From Protostelium mycophagum (Eukaryota; Evosea; Variosea; Protosteliida; Protosteliaceae): DNA of 34,049 nt. The notes beneath the pieces were generated by a model, which saw only the letters and a program-made list of their open reading frames with translations, had not been told where the DNA came from and made no database searches. Every line of letters starts with the position of its first letter. The stretch's first letter is position 1. Where the stretch lies: NCBI GenBank assembly GCA_002081555.1, contig MZNV01000862.1:1-34049 (forward strand), in the 5' to 3' direction. The position numbers and the translations under genes were made by a program. Below are positions 21,052 through 32,800 of this stretch, in pieces.

Positions 21052-21456
21052 ATGGATCGAGGGGCAAGGATGATGTCTTCCCTCCTTTCTTATCTTCATC
21101 TCTATGATCTATTGAAGGTTTGGATGACGGCTATCCGTGGACGGACTCTGAGAACTTTAGGAAAAGAAGGAGGACCCATGTTTTTAAAGGTGAGATGAGA
21201 TATCTCACCTGGCTGCCTCGGGTGGGTTATCTGATTCTATTGTGGTCAGGTGGATTCAATCTGGCCGAAAGAAATCAAGAGTTCGTACCAAGGTCATTCT
21301 GGAACAGAAAGGACAAACAGCGGATCCGAGCTCAATGGATCCCTCGATGGTTATGGATTTCAGGTGGAAGTTGGAGTCATTAACCCCCTGAGAGATTATC
21401 AGAGACAACATGAGATCACGAAAAAAATGCAGAAGTGCTGTAGTCAGAAGAATTGA
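21052..21456 (+). CDS. Unrecognised small protein
   Basis: Exons 21052-21189 and 21250-21456 (60-nt intron, GTGAGA donor) give 114 aa. The ATG follows an in-frame stop closely. The N-terminal part (SSLLSYLHLYDLLKVW) could be an amphipathic or targeting helix, followed by basic residues. The C terminus ends KKMQKCCSQKN. A second frame is also open through both exons, but it has an arginine/tryptophan-heavy composition and no upstream start of comparable quality. No family recognised. Confidence 0.4.
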
Positions 21457-21709
21457 ATGACTTCAAAGCCTCTTGGACCTCGTCAACTCTCCTTTCATCG
21501 AGGTAAATCGCGATTTCAAGATTTGAGAGTAAGAAGATGAGAAGAGAATACAATAGAAGAAGAGGTCGAGAAGATTCATGGTCGATTATTTTCTTACCTC
21601 CTTCGTGATCCGCTGCTCTCGTTGCGGTTGGTGCGGTTGGTGATCTGCCGAGAGCCGTTGAAAATATTTTCAAAACTTTTTTCCCGCGCAAAACTTTCTT
21701 CGGAACCAA
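21416..21709 (-). CDS. Small basic protein, exon structure unclear
   Basis: The open frame 21709..21416 encodes 97 residues: a basic start (MVPKKVLRGKKVLKIF), Ala/Thr/Pro-rich middle, then a hydrophobic span (LLLLYSLLIFLL) and polar end. Alternatively GTAAGA at 21597 is a donor. Splicing to 21491..21463 then gives only 47 residues and removes the overlap with the plus-strand gene ending at 21456. The N terminus could be a mitochondrial presequence. It is divergent from the SDR gene starting at 21888. No family recognised. Confidence 0.3.
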   Translation of the reverse strand: MVPKKVLRGKKVLKIFSTALGRSPTAPTATRAADHEGGKKIIDHESSRPLLLLYSLLIFLLSNLEIAIYLDERRVDEVQEALKSFNSSDYSTSAFFS

Positions 21710-21887
21710 TGGAGCTCAAGATCTGCTTTCGATCAACTCGAATTCAATTCAATGAGGTTTTAACTGCCTTTTGATTTTCAACTGTGAAAGTATACAAACA
21801 TTCATCACATTGTCTTGTTTCACAGCAAACAGCAAAAAACATCGATGTGTGTTTCATTTCGATGAAACGAAAACATGGAAAGAACAC

Positions 21888-23608
21888 ATGATGCCAACCA
21901 CCATCCTCATCACGGGAGCAACAGGTTTCCTCGGAAAACAACTGATCGCCTCTTTACTTCAACTCAACGATGATTTCAAAGTTCGGGCCTTCTGCAGAAA
22001 CCGTACCGCCTTGCGAGAATTTATCGGCCTTGACGTCGCAGAGGTAATAACAATCCTTACAATCCCTCTGAAATCATAGGGTGATGTCTTACACATGAAC
22101 TCCATAGCTACGGCCCTGGATGGAATCGATGTGGTGAGTAAGATCGGCAAAGATTCTACATCTTGGTTCTGATTGAAAGAGTTTCTCAGGTCATACACTT
22201 GGCTGCCGTGATGGATTTTTTCCCAGAAAATAAAGAACATATGTACAGAACTAACGTCGAAGGCACGAGGTAACACTTTCATCTGAAAATCAAATCAAAT
22301 ATATCGGCTGATCTTCAGGAATATAGCCGAGGCTTGCATCAAAAATGGAAACATCAAGAGATTGATTTATGTCTCATCGACAGAGACATACGGTGCTGTA
22401 CAAGGATCCCCTGCCTCAGAAGACAGCCCATACCATCCGACCTCAGGTGAATTTTCGTATCACATCATAATGTTCTGGTGTTTCAATTCTGAAACGTTTT
22501 ATTTGTTGTGGTGATGCAGTCGTTGCCTGATCACGGAGTTATTTGTGAAAACCTCAGTGACGTGTACAGACTATGGAAAGAGTAAGATTGAAGCAGAGTC
22601 TTCCCTGCGCGAATTGGCGGGAAAACAGCTGCCATTTGTCATCTTAAAACCTTCAGGTAGGCCTTCATTTTTTTGCATTATGGATTTATTCAAATGTATT
22701 TACCACGCCGACATGCAGCACGAAACCTCACGGTTACTACCGCATAAATGAGAAATTTAAACATCTAAAAGGAGTTTGAAAACAACAGGGGTTTATGGGC
22801 CTGGAGACGACTTTGTGATCTTCGAGATGATGCAGATGGTCCATCATGGCATTTTGTTCTTTGTACCAGGGAGTGGAGAGAAACACTTGACTTTCATCTA
22901 CATTGATGACGTCATCAGCGCCATTATCAAGGTGATTTATCATTCTTTCCTCTACAACGAGATTTTTATCATTCCGTTTTTCCCGCCGAATTGAGAATTT
23001 GAATTTTGAAAATAAAACTCACGGTTTGAAGGCCGCAGACCTCAGTAAAAGAAATATAGACAGAGAGTCTTTCATCTTGTGTTCAGATGACCGTTGGACT
23101 TACCACGATTGGATTTCTGGCACCGCAGACTCTCTAAATAGGTATATCTACAACGTTCACCGACGCCCTGATAGTTTTCATCAGAATACGACCTTTTATA
23201 CACCTTCCCATGGGCCTGTGCAAATTTGTCATCGGCATGATTGCACCAATCATGAATTGGGGGAAGAAACGAACTTTCATGTTCCAAAAAGAAACGATGA
23301 GTAGAATGGAAGAAGGTATCTATCTATCTTTATCAATAAATCATCCAATCTTTTGAAGACCAGAAACAAATATAAAGATGCAAAGAGTGTGAGAGATTTC
23401 TGAATTTGGGCCAGAGAGGTGGTTCGAGAACAATAAAGCTAAGAGGATGCTCGATTGGGCGCCAAGAATAGACAACAAAGAGGGCCTGTCTCGGTGTGCG
23501 CGGCACGTGTTTAGAGAGGGACAGTTTTGGAGGATGCCGGTCTCACCCGTGGGCATCATCTTCTTTACATGCCTGATCGCCCTCGTGTCCACGATATACA
23601 CACATTAA
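21888..23608 (+). CDS. Extended SDR / 3-beta-HSD-like oxidoreductase, membrane-anchored
   Basis: Exons 21888-22043, 22080-22133, 22190-22269, 22319-22446, 22558-22656, 22789-22931, 23032-23141, 23185-23315, 23415-23608 give 364 aa. The Rossmann NAD(P) motif is at the start (ILITGATGFLGKQL, Gly 10/13/16). The catalytic pair lies in YGKSK (Tyr about 145, Lys 149), with an upstream VSST serine. KPSGVYGPGDD and FIYIDDV are hallmarks of extended SDRs. A C-terminal WFENNKAKRMLDWAP motif is followed by a hydrophobic tail (VGIIFFTCLIALVSTIY) that should anchor it in a membrane. This layout is seen in sterol 4-alpha-carboxylate dehydrogenases and 3-beta-HSDs of the ER; the substrate here is not determined. 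A second Met at 21891 could be the start. Junction 23141/23185 is set by frame. Confidence 0.8.
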
Positions 23609-24283
23609 AATCAAATATTTAGACATCAGACTTTCTGTGATCGAGTTGCATCATCACATCTCTTTTGACACAATTGGAGATGACGAAAACAGTTTGCCAT
23701 CATGCTGATCTCCACAAGTACAGTTGTTCCTATCTATAGCTGCACAGCTCATGTTTGTTTGTTCCCCCCACTAGAAGACATATTATTTGACACCATAAAT
23801 TTACGTTCGTTTGCAGCTTCTGGTTATGTGTTTGCACATTGTTTCAACACCACCTTGCTTCCCTTCGTGTTTTGTTTGGAAATTTTTCTTTTGGCTTCTG
23901 AGTCCCGTCCTTCAGATCTCCAGCTGGTTCTATGTGCCATTGGAAGAATTTCTTTTTGTCACAATTTCGGCATAAAAACAACGAAAGGAAATGTTTAAAA
24001 TCAAATTTTTTAAGTAGAGACTGCTCGAATGATTTTAATAAAAAAACGAACACAGCAGATGGATTTAAAAAAATATTGAAAGATTTGAAAATATTGTGGG
24101 AAGATCTCACAAGGGACTGGTTTGGTCACAAAAGATGTTTGCCAAATGAAGAGATACTTTATAAAGATAGAGGGTCTTGTTCTTCCTCCTCTTGGCAAGA
24201 GTGTTGCTCCTTGCTGATCACGTTCATCAGCTCCTCTTTGATCTTTGGATCTCTCTCCTGTGCATGTGATCAGACATTGTGGA
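23609..24283. other. Convergent intergenic gap, 675 bp
   Basis: Open frames on both strands are rich in Phe and low in plausibility; no splice-consistent gene seen. Confidence 0.5.
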
Positions 24284-25295
24284 TCATCGGGTGATGATCA
24301 CCTCTTCGGGTAATTGGGCCAGCTGGTCCCGAAGCTCTGTCCATCTCAAATTTTTATGCCCCAGGGTCTCTATTATATTGTCGACATTTGCGAGATCTTC
24401 TTCGTATTTCGCCCGGTATTTCTCATTGCATGTCGACAAGAGGACCAAGAGAGTTTCTCTCGATCTACACAGGCTGTACACACTCAGAAGCTTCTGATGT
24501 TCTCCCACAGGTCCCTCACCAAGTCTCAAAGTCTCAAATAAATGCAACCACCCCCTATAATTACTGGAGCTGTAGATGAGACTCTGTTGTACGGAAGAGA
24601 AAGACTCGTTGTAGAGGAGTAATTTCGATTCGCATAATGAACGCTGAAAAAAGAAATTGGCGTCTTGGTATAGTTGTGTGAGTGTTTCAAAATGTTCCAG
24701 AGCTTTGTCGTATTCTCCACATTTCTATAAATCTTAGAGGATGATCATGTGGTGTGCATGTGTCCACAGATATGTGGGGTAGATGTGGAATTGATATAAC
24801 GTTGAGATGTTGAAATATTTATGTGTATACGACTGTGAAACAAAAGGATGACCAGCAGAGCGCCTAAACTTGATGTTTTTTTGCAAATAGAACTATTATG
24901 AAATAAAGATGTGATAGATAGACTTGCCATGTAAGCCCTGGCACAATTGTCATGTAAATCGGAGGTCGTGAGTGACGCTTTCCGTGCATTAACCCGTGAT
25001 AACGTCGCTTCTGCTCTTTCTATGCAATTTCTCCACTCTCCTCTGTACATTAATAGATTGATGTGGGCGAGGTCATCATTTAACCGAGCTCTGCTGTCTT
25101 TGCTTCTGGCATCACTACTTGTATTTGAGCGCTGTGATGATCAACAAGAGTGATGTTGGTTGAGAGACCAATTACCAGCGGGATCTCTAATTTAGGTTTG
25201 TAGCCGGTTGCATTATCAGGTCCTCTCCTCTGTTTTTGTGTGTTGTCGAATAAATCCTCTTCAAAGGTCCAAATGTCTTCTTGTTCTTGTTCCAT
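24284..25295 (-). CDS. TPR-like helical repeat protein
   Basis: Exons 25295..25176, 25131..24928, 24724..24284 give 254 aa. Residues about 55-130 contain TPR-type helices (LNDDLAHINLLMYRGEWRNC, then CARAYMKCGEYDKALEHF). Later helices are plausible continuation repeats ending in a Leu-rich tail (LRDQLAQLPEEV). The acidic N terminus starts MEQEQEDIWTFEEDLFD. TPR folds mediate protein-protein contacts; the complex is unknown. Intron 2 (24927..24725) must begin with GC (GCAAGT) to preserve the TPR consensus. The GT one codon away breaks the frame. Confidence 0.6.
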
Positions 25296-25468
25296 GATGG
25301 TGAAGATGAAATCTGATCACAACCATCCCGGAAACAAACTGAGTTGTAAATCGACATGATTAAAATCAAATTAAAATATTATTAAAATATTAATATTTTT
25401 CAAACCAAGCGCGAAAAAAGAATTTAAAATTTAAATCCAACGATTGATTGTTGTTACAATCAGATTCT

Positions 25469-26776
25469 TTATCTCTTTCTCTTGGGACTGGGACTTCTAG
25501 AAGAATCACTGTCGCTGTCACTGGAGGATGATGAGCTAGAGCTAGAGCTACGGCTTCTGCGGCTCCTCTTTGTCTCTTCTTTTCTTCTGTCTTCTCTCTC
25601 ATCATCTTCCTTCTTGATCTCTGCGGGAGGTGCCCTCTCTGGTGTCCTGCTGTCATGTCTCTTGGCAGCTGTTGGCTCTGGTGATCTCTTGTCCATTGAC
25701 CTCTCTTCTCTTCTCTCATCTCCTCTTGGCTCATCTCTTCTCTCATTTTGTCTTCCATCATCTCGTCTGTCGAGATCACGACGGTCATCTCTACGATCGT
25801 CACGTCTGTCTCTGTCATATCTGCCTCTGTCGTCTCTTCTGTCTCTATCATCTCGTCTCTCATCACGACGGTCATCTCTTCTGTAGCTCCTGTCGTCATC
25901 TCTAGATCTCTCTTTGTCTCTGTCATCTCTGGGAGCCTCTATGCGTGCCTGTCTCTCTTTATCCTCTATGGCTCTTCTCCTGTCCCTTCTCTCTTCTCTT
26001 TCACGTTCTCTATCTTCCTCTTCTCTCTCCACTTTGGCGATCTCATCGAGCTTTCTGTTTTTGTTATTTTTATTTATTTTATTGAATATCTTTCCAAAAT
26101 AAAATTAAATAAAGAGGATACCTTCTTTCTCTTCTCTCATCACGTCTCTGCTCTTGTAGTCTCTGGTCGAAGGCAGAACCGGCGGTGTATTCTTTATCTA
26201 TGCCGAGGGCGTCTCTGAACCTTTGGGTTTCTCTTTCCTTCTGCTGAACTCTCTGATGTGTGTCCGAACTGCAAATGGGAATCAGATGATCAATATTCAC
26301 CACACGATTCCTTCAACATCGAACAGAATATCCAATTTGATTGGTTGAGATTAATTGAAATTAAACATCGACACCATTCATATGTCCACTTACAGATTGG
26401 GAGCGGAGGCAGAAGCCCTTCCGGAGTTCAATAACTGTTCTCTCTTCTTCTGTAATAACTCCTCAATAGCCTCTTCAGTGATACTATAGGAGATGAGTAT
26501 TAAAAAACGTGAGCGATTTCAAGATTCATACTCTTCTCGATCGAGATATCCATTGGTACGTGCCCATTCATACACTTGAACTTCGATTCTTCTTTTTCTC
26601 TCGTGTTCTAAGATTTCAGGATTGGCCACCTTTTGCACAGGAGCTTTTCTATCCACCAAAGAAGTTGCATATGTTGCCGGCTGTATGCGGTTCTTATTGA
26701 CGTGCGCCAAGTTTCTCTGCACGTAACCATTTGTTCCTGACCCTCTAGGAGTTGTGAGTCCTATTCCATTATACAT
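25469..26776 (-). CDS. cwf21-domain splicing factor (SRRM2/Cwc21-like)
   Basis: Exons 26776..26532, 26483..26394, 26268..26122, 26054..25469 give 355 aa. The N terminus MYNGIGLTTPRGSGTNGYVQ is the near-invariant start of Cwc21/SRRM2 proteins. NPEILEHERKRR (about 55-66) and EEAIEELLQKKREQLL (about 84-99) form the cwf21 domain, which in spliceosomes binds Prp8 and Snu114. The C-terminal half is low complexity: RERE, then RRDDR/DRRD repeats, acidic-basic alternation, and a final Ser run with SDSD and SPSPKRKR, an RS-like tail. It should act in the nucleus at the activated spliceosome. It is divergent from TSC2 over 72 bp. It is shorter than animal SRRM2 but longer than yeast Cwc21. Confidence 0.9.
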
Positions 26777-26848
26777 GATTTGGTTTTGTCGGTTGTGATC
26801 TGATGTGATCTGGACCGTTTGCACAAAAGATTGAGACGACGGCAGATC
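26777..26848. promoter_or_regulatory. 72-bp bidirectional promoter/leader
   Basis: The only DNA between the start codons of the divergent cwf21 and TSC2 genes. It contains a direct repeat GATCTGATGTGATCTGGA-like around 26798-26815 and no TATA box. Confidence 0.6.
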
Positions 26849-29800
26849 ATGAGCGCCGGCACGAGGGAAGGACACGGCCTGAAGAATGTCTTCAGAAAGT
26901 TCCAATCTATACTGATCAACTCCAATGGTAAAACTGTACAAGGTAACATTGTCAGAAATGATGAGGCCGAGTTTGGAAGAGAGGAACAAAAGAGGATCAT
27001 GCGAGAATTCATCAGGAGGCTCAGTCCTGGTGAGGTGGACAGATTGCAATACATCAGAGATTTCGAGGAATTGGTGAAGAATTATCAATTGGATGATCTA
27101 CTCAATCTGTGGCACTCCGTGGAAGACCTTGTACATCCAGATTCACCAAAAGAAACAGCAGAAGTTGTGCTGCAGTTTCTGTGTGCTTTTGTCCAAGGAC
27201 AATATCAACAATTGGGCTCGCTGAGAATATGTAACCCATTACCCTCATTTTGGAGTGATCAGGCTTTGCATATGATGACACTTGCAGCATTATTTTCTGT
27301 GGCACAGAACTGTGGAGGTACGCAAGAGACAAGACTCAGATTATTACGTGCATTGACGAATGACGGAAGAGAGATCCATCCCTTCATGGTGAGTGTTCTC
27401 TGTGATGGGATGACACAATGTGTCATTCTTCTGGACATCAAAACTAATGTTTGAGATTTGAAGATCTCAACACGATTTATTGAGATCAATAATAGATCGA
27501 GATTGGGAAATGGATAGGAGAGGGGCTCTCTTCACCTGACATCACAAATTTAGACGAATTAATACAATTCAGCAGCAATATCGTCAAATATTCATTCAAT
27601 ATGATGGAACCAGAGACCATCTGCTACATCATCAAAAGTCAGTTTTATTTCTCCAATATTTTTAATATAATTTTTATATTTTTAAAAGAAATCAAGTCGA
27701 ACAATTTTTTATCATGAGCACAAAGAAAATTCACATCAGAAATAGAAATAAATCATTAAAAATTTCCGACAACAAATAACAACTGTGGTCAACTCTGTAG
27801 TTTGTTGGCGTTTCCAAACTCCAATCACACCGAAATCTCGCTGAAATTTCGCAGAGATCTGTTTCATATGCGACCACACCTCCTCCACTACAACAATGGA
27901 GCATTGTCTACGTTTCTTCGATGTGACAGTTCGTTACGGAACGGTGTACCAAGAGGCCCTACTCTCACTGATATCATCACTATGTCATACTGTCAACATA
28001 GAGAAGTTCTGTAAGATATCATGGCAGAGTATGACCAATATTTTGAAGAGTGATTATGGGTACCAAGGTATGGATTTATTCCCTTTATATTTTTTTAATT
28101 TTGGAAAAATTTGTGAAAAAAAGAAATCTCCAAAAATTAAAATCATTTTTACCACATTTTCCGAGCAAAAGTAACTGGAAAATAGAAATAATAAAAATAA
28201 AGAATAAAAATAAATAAAAATTGAGAAGAACAGGATTTAATGGCTTGATGGAAATATTATCCGATCAAAACCACAGACAAGATGTAGACCACATGCGCGG
28301 TGCCATTTTTTTCTTGGGAATGTGTGTTTGGGGCGCCCACAGAGTACAACCCTTCCAGACACTGCCTTATTTGGTACTGCCGACGATGTACAACGCGTTG
28401 TCCTCGAACGATCAGGTCATCTACAACGAGGTCCTGTTGTCTATAAATAGGCTCATAAAGAAGTAAGTGAGAAAATTCGTTTCAAATGTTTGAAAATGTG
28501 AAAACCCCTGTTATTTGTATAACTTTAGAAACACATAAGCGTAATCTCAGCTCGTTGTAGATATGGTCACGAACTAAAAATAGAATGGGATGTACTAGTC
28601 ATGATCATGCTAAAATTAGACACATTACATCCCCCGCCAAACTCACCTCGGACGAACAATGAGGGCTCCGGGTCTTACAGAACAGTTTACGGCGAGACGA
28701 TATGCCTGATAGGAGGTAATTTATTTTATTTCATTTTGGCCATCTACAACCTGCCACATTTCTGCATTATCCGAGTCCTCTCTTGAGTATGGACATCTTG
28801 CTGCGGCACAGGAAAATTGAATTTTGGTACTGACTGGTTGTAGATCTCATAAAAAAAGACGCTTATTTCGGGGAAAAAGAAAAAGCGTACAAGTTGTTGG
28901 AAATGTTCGTCCCAATACAAACGGAATCCGTCGTTCGATTACTCATAAGTACGCATTTTTTCATGAAATTTCTGTGAAAATTTCCGTGAAAATTCATTCC
29001 ATCTCACCCATATTCTCCGTGAATTTTCCATGAAAATTCAAGGAAAATAATATTGAGCGTTGTAGCCGAGAGAATGGAGAAATGTGTTCCGTACAATGAC
29101 GAATGGATTGCCAACATACAGACATTACTAGACACATATTTATATGGCGATGAGCGTCCGTCCATACAACAAAAGGTGGGTCATCTTCGAAAATGAAAAA
29201 TATTCGACATCATATCTCTGGTGATTATCCACGAAATTTCCGCGAAATTTCGTGTGTGAGTTACGTACAGTCTGAGTTATCTTTTTGCAAAAAAGTGAAT
29301 TTTTAGGTGATCAATGAATTGATTAAAATCTTCGTGTCGTATAAGGCATTATACGAGAAAGAGATGATATCACAGATGATATCTCTCTTTAACCACCCTA
29401 ACCTCACCTCCCCCCTCCGGAAAATGTATGACGTCATCATTCTGATGTGGAGTGACAAGTGACAGGGTGTCTGAATTGTTTGTGGAAGTTGCATCAGTTT
29501 GTTCCAAGAAAAATTTTGGAGGGATTTTAGAGATGATGAACGAACTCTACCAGTACGTAATCTATCCACATCTACAATTCATGTCATCATAAATTTATTT
29601 TTTAACCCTATGATATCTGATTGTATTTATGATATCACATGTCTTAAATGATGACGTCATCGCAGGCCAGAGCCATTACTTATCCAACACGAAATGAAAG
29701 CGCAAGCTCTGATCCAATTATTCACACGGCGGTTCAATTACCTCGAGGGGTCAACCCTCCCCTCCATCTACAACGCGTTATTACACATCCTCAAAGTAGA

Positions 29801-32800
29801 AAATCGGGAGAATATAATCCTTCCGATTTATTACTTGCTCTTTAGGATGTCTGCAAACAAACACTACAAAATCGTATTTGACAGAAACACACACTCCATC
29901 GTGAAGGTCTCGCACCTGCTCAAAAGAGGTTCGTTGTAGATGACATTGTAGATCTGCACGAATATTTAACCCCGCAGAAGAAGGTCACGTGATCCATATG
30001 GACGAGCTGGTGAGATGTGCCACGAATCATTGTATGATGTCATACCATCTTTTTACGACAATATGGGAGGGTTTCAGGTCGTTTTTGATCAACGGATATA
30101 TTTTCCCGGTACAACAATTGGATTTGCTAACTACAACCACCATCCAAGCACTGAAAAGTCACGGGAATCTCCCAGAATGGTATCAGGTCAGTCGTCTACA
30201 ACGACATCTACATGTCGCATGGAGTGAGATATTGACTCGTTGTAGATGAGAAAAAATAAATTGTTGTACAAGACTTTGGAGGTCTTAAAGTATACCTTGG
30301 GATATCAAGATTCTTCATCATTTGAAAGAAAAAGAGAAATTTTATTTTCATTTATTAACACGATGAACCACATTTCCAAGGAGGTAAGATTGTGTCTTTA
30401 AAACCCGTCTCGTTGTAGATGTGACTGACTTACAGGGTCATATAGAGGATGACGTCAGGAGAGTGCAGGAGTTATGCATGGATTCACTCAGTATATGTGC
30501 ATATGCGCTGCGGGATGTCATAAGCTACAACCATTTGAGCACTCTCTTTCAGGCACCACATTCATGGGTGTGTATTCTACAATTACAACTACAACGCCTT
30601 ATCGAATTTATTTAAAAGAGTTTATTTTTTTATTTTATATAAACAATAGTTAATCTTCTGCTCGTTTTATTATTTTTTAGAGATGTAGATGAGGATTTAT
30701 TTTATCTCTCATGAAGAGACGCTGTATACATCGTTGTAGATGACCATATCAGGTGGGGTTAGCCCGGGACTACTTGGAGATGGTATCCATAATTGCAAGT
30801 TGTGAATGGCTCCACCACAACATGACACATCACGATTTCCAATCGATTTTTCAATTCTTCTTTCCGCTGTTGTCCACCATTCAGGTGAAATTTCCCAGAA
30901 TTTTCATCGAATTTTCTCGAGAAATATCATTTCCTGAAATTTATGTGTTGTAGAACAAGGTGGGGCTAAATGGGCTTGTATTCCAATCTATTGGTGGTCT
31001 ATTTTTAGCTCTTCCACCTTCATGGAGAATCAAATTCTTCAATTGGATTTCACAGAATATTCCACAGGACATCACCAACGTACCCATAATAGAAGCTTTA
31101 GTAGATTTTATTTATAGGTACTCTGTATTATTAAATGTGACACAAACAAACACTCTCCCCGCAACAAGGTAATCTTTATGCAGAATTTTTTATGCGAGAT
31201 TTTATCTATTTTTATTAATATTTACTTCGAAAACAAATGACGTGATCTATTTCCATTCTCATGAAATTTCAGCGAGATTTTCGAATCAAAAGAACCACCA
31301 AAAAGCTGGGTGTCCCACAATAGCATCATCACGATACAGACCGGTACACTCGGTTATTCACACGTCATCATCAGGTCGGCCACATCCAGAATACAATACA
31401 CCATATACATCCCATGTGAGTGACCTCATTGTCTATTTTTATTTTGAAACAAACCATTCTTTTGCATAAAAGTCGTTGTAGAATACCAAATTATGGTCGT
31501 GATATTATTTTCTGAAAAATGATTTATTCCTTGAAATTGTGAAACTTTTGTTGATTTGGACTTGTCTACATCGTTGTAAACAGTGCAATTTTCCAAACTG
31601 AAAGTTGTAGATGACCAAGAAAAATCTCATAATTCAGAATTAGTAAGATATCCTAGTGATGACTTTTCTCTGTCTACAACGGCCATAGCCTCCCCGAAAG
31701 TAAAAAATTCAAATTTTGAATGTGATTTTGGCGGGAAAGTAATATGGACTCAGATCGAGCCCCCGAGCAAGGGCTTCAGCTTACGTAAATCCACCAGCAT
31801 GTGAGAAATTTCTGCGAAACTCAACTGAAAATTCTCAGAAATTCCACGGAAAAATTCAACATATCACCACCCCTTCTGCGCCGCGCAGACCCCCTCAATG
31901 ACAGCCCAAACACCCCGCCTCGTTGTAAATCACCAGAGTTGTATTCGAATGAAACACGCGAGGAATTTCGAGGAAATTTCGGCCCGAGCTCCGTGCTGGC
32001 CCACATGCAACATCTTTACCCCTTTGTACAGCCACAAACAACACGTGATTTTTTTATTTCTTCTGCATAGAGTTGTAGATGCTCATAACAATAGCATTAC
32101 GTGATTGTGATTCACTCAGAAGAGGGTTGTCAGTGTTGGACAGCACCCCTGGTTATTGCACCCACAAAATCGGTAATATATTCTGTATTTTCCGTATATC
32201 TATATGAATATTCGAGAGAAGATCATCTACAACCTCATCTACAACGATAAATTTATTTTATGTGGGAGAGATTTTAATATATTTTCAGGTGTTTTATACG
32301 TCGGCGAGGATCAATCTACAGAGGATGCAATATTATCCAATCAACACGGAAGCGCTGGTTACCACGAGGTATTTAATCCTCTCATCTACAACTGTATCTA
32401 CAACGCTCACTCCTCAAGTTTTTGGAAAGCATAGGTAAGGTGATGAGACTTAAGGATTGCCGTGAAAGTGGGATTTATACTGGAGGATTAGACACAAATG
32501 ATGCCGATGATGAAGAGGAAGGCACGTATAATCGATTACGTCATCATTACGTCATCATTACGTCATCATCATATCACATATCTGAGATATCGTTCTGTAC
32601 AACAGAGTTTCTGACATTTTTACAACGACCAATTCGATTTCATTGATTTTTCAGATATTTTTAGCTCGTCAAACAATCTATTAATAGACTCCGAAGAAAA
32701 GGACGGCGAGAATTCCATTCAAAACTCTGAAATTTCAGAGGAAAACTCGATGCCATCCACCCGCGCAAAGTGAGTCCAGAATTTCGTCGAAATTTCTCAC

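Noticed and set aside
25482-25886. Leu/Ser-rich open frames on the plus strand
   Set aside because: Antisense of the Arg/Asp/Ser-repeat tail of the cwf21 gene, which has clear family motifs on the minus strand.
29447-29465. Apparent 19-nt intron in TSC2
   Set aside because: A 40-nt intron with a better GTATGA donor (29426-29465) restores the same frame and matches usual intron size.
29989-30227. Overlapping second frame in TSC2 exon 11
   Set aside because: Both frames are open, but only the one used joins the flanking exons in phase.
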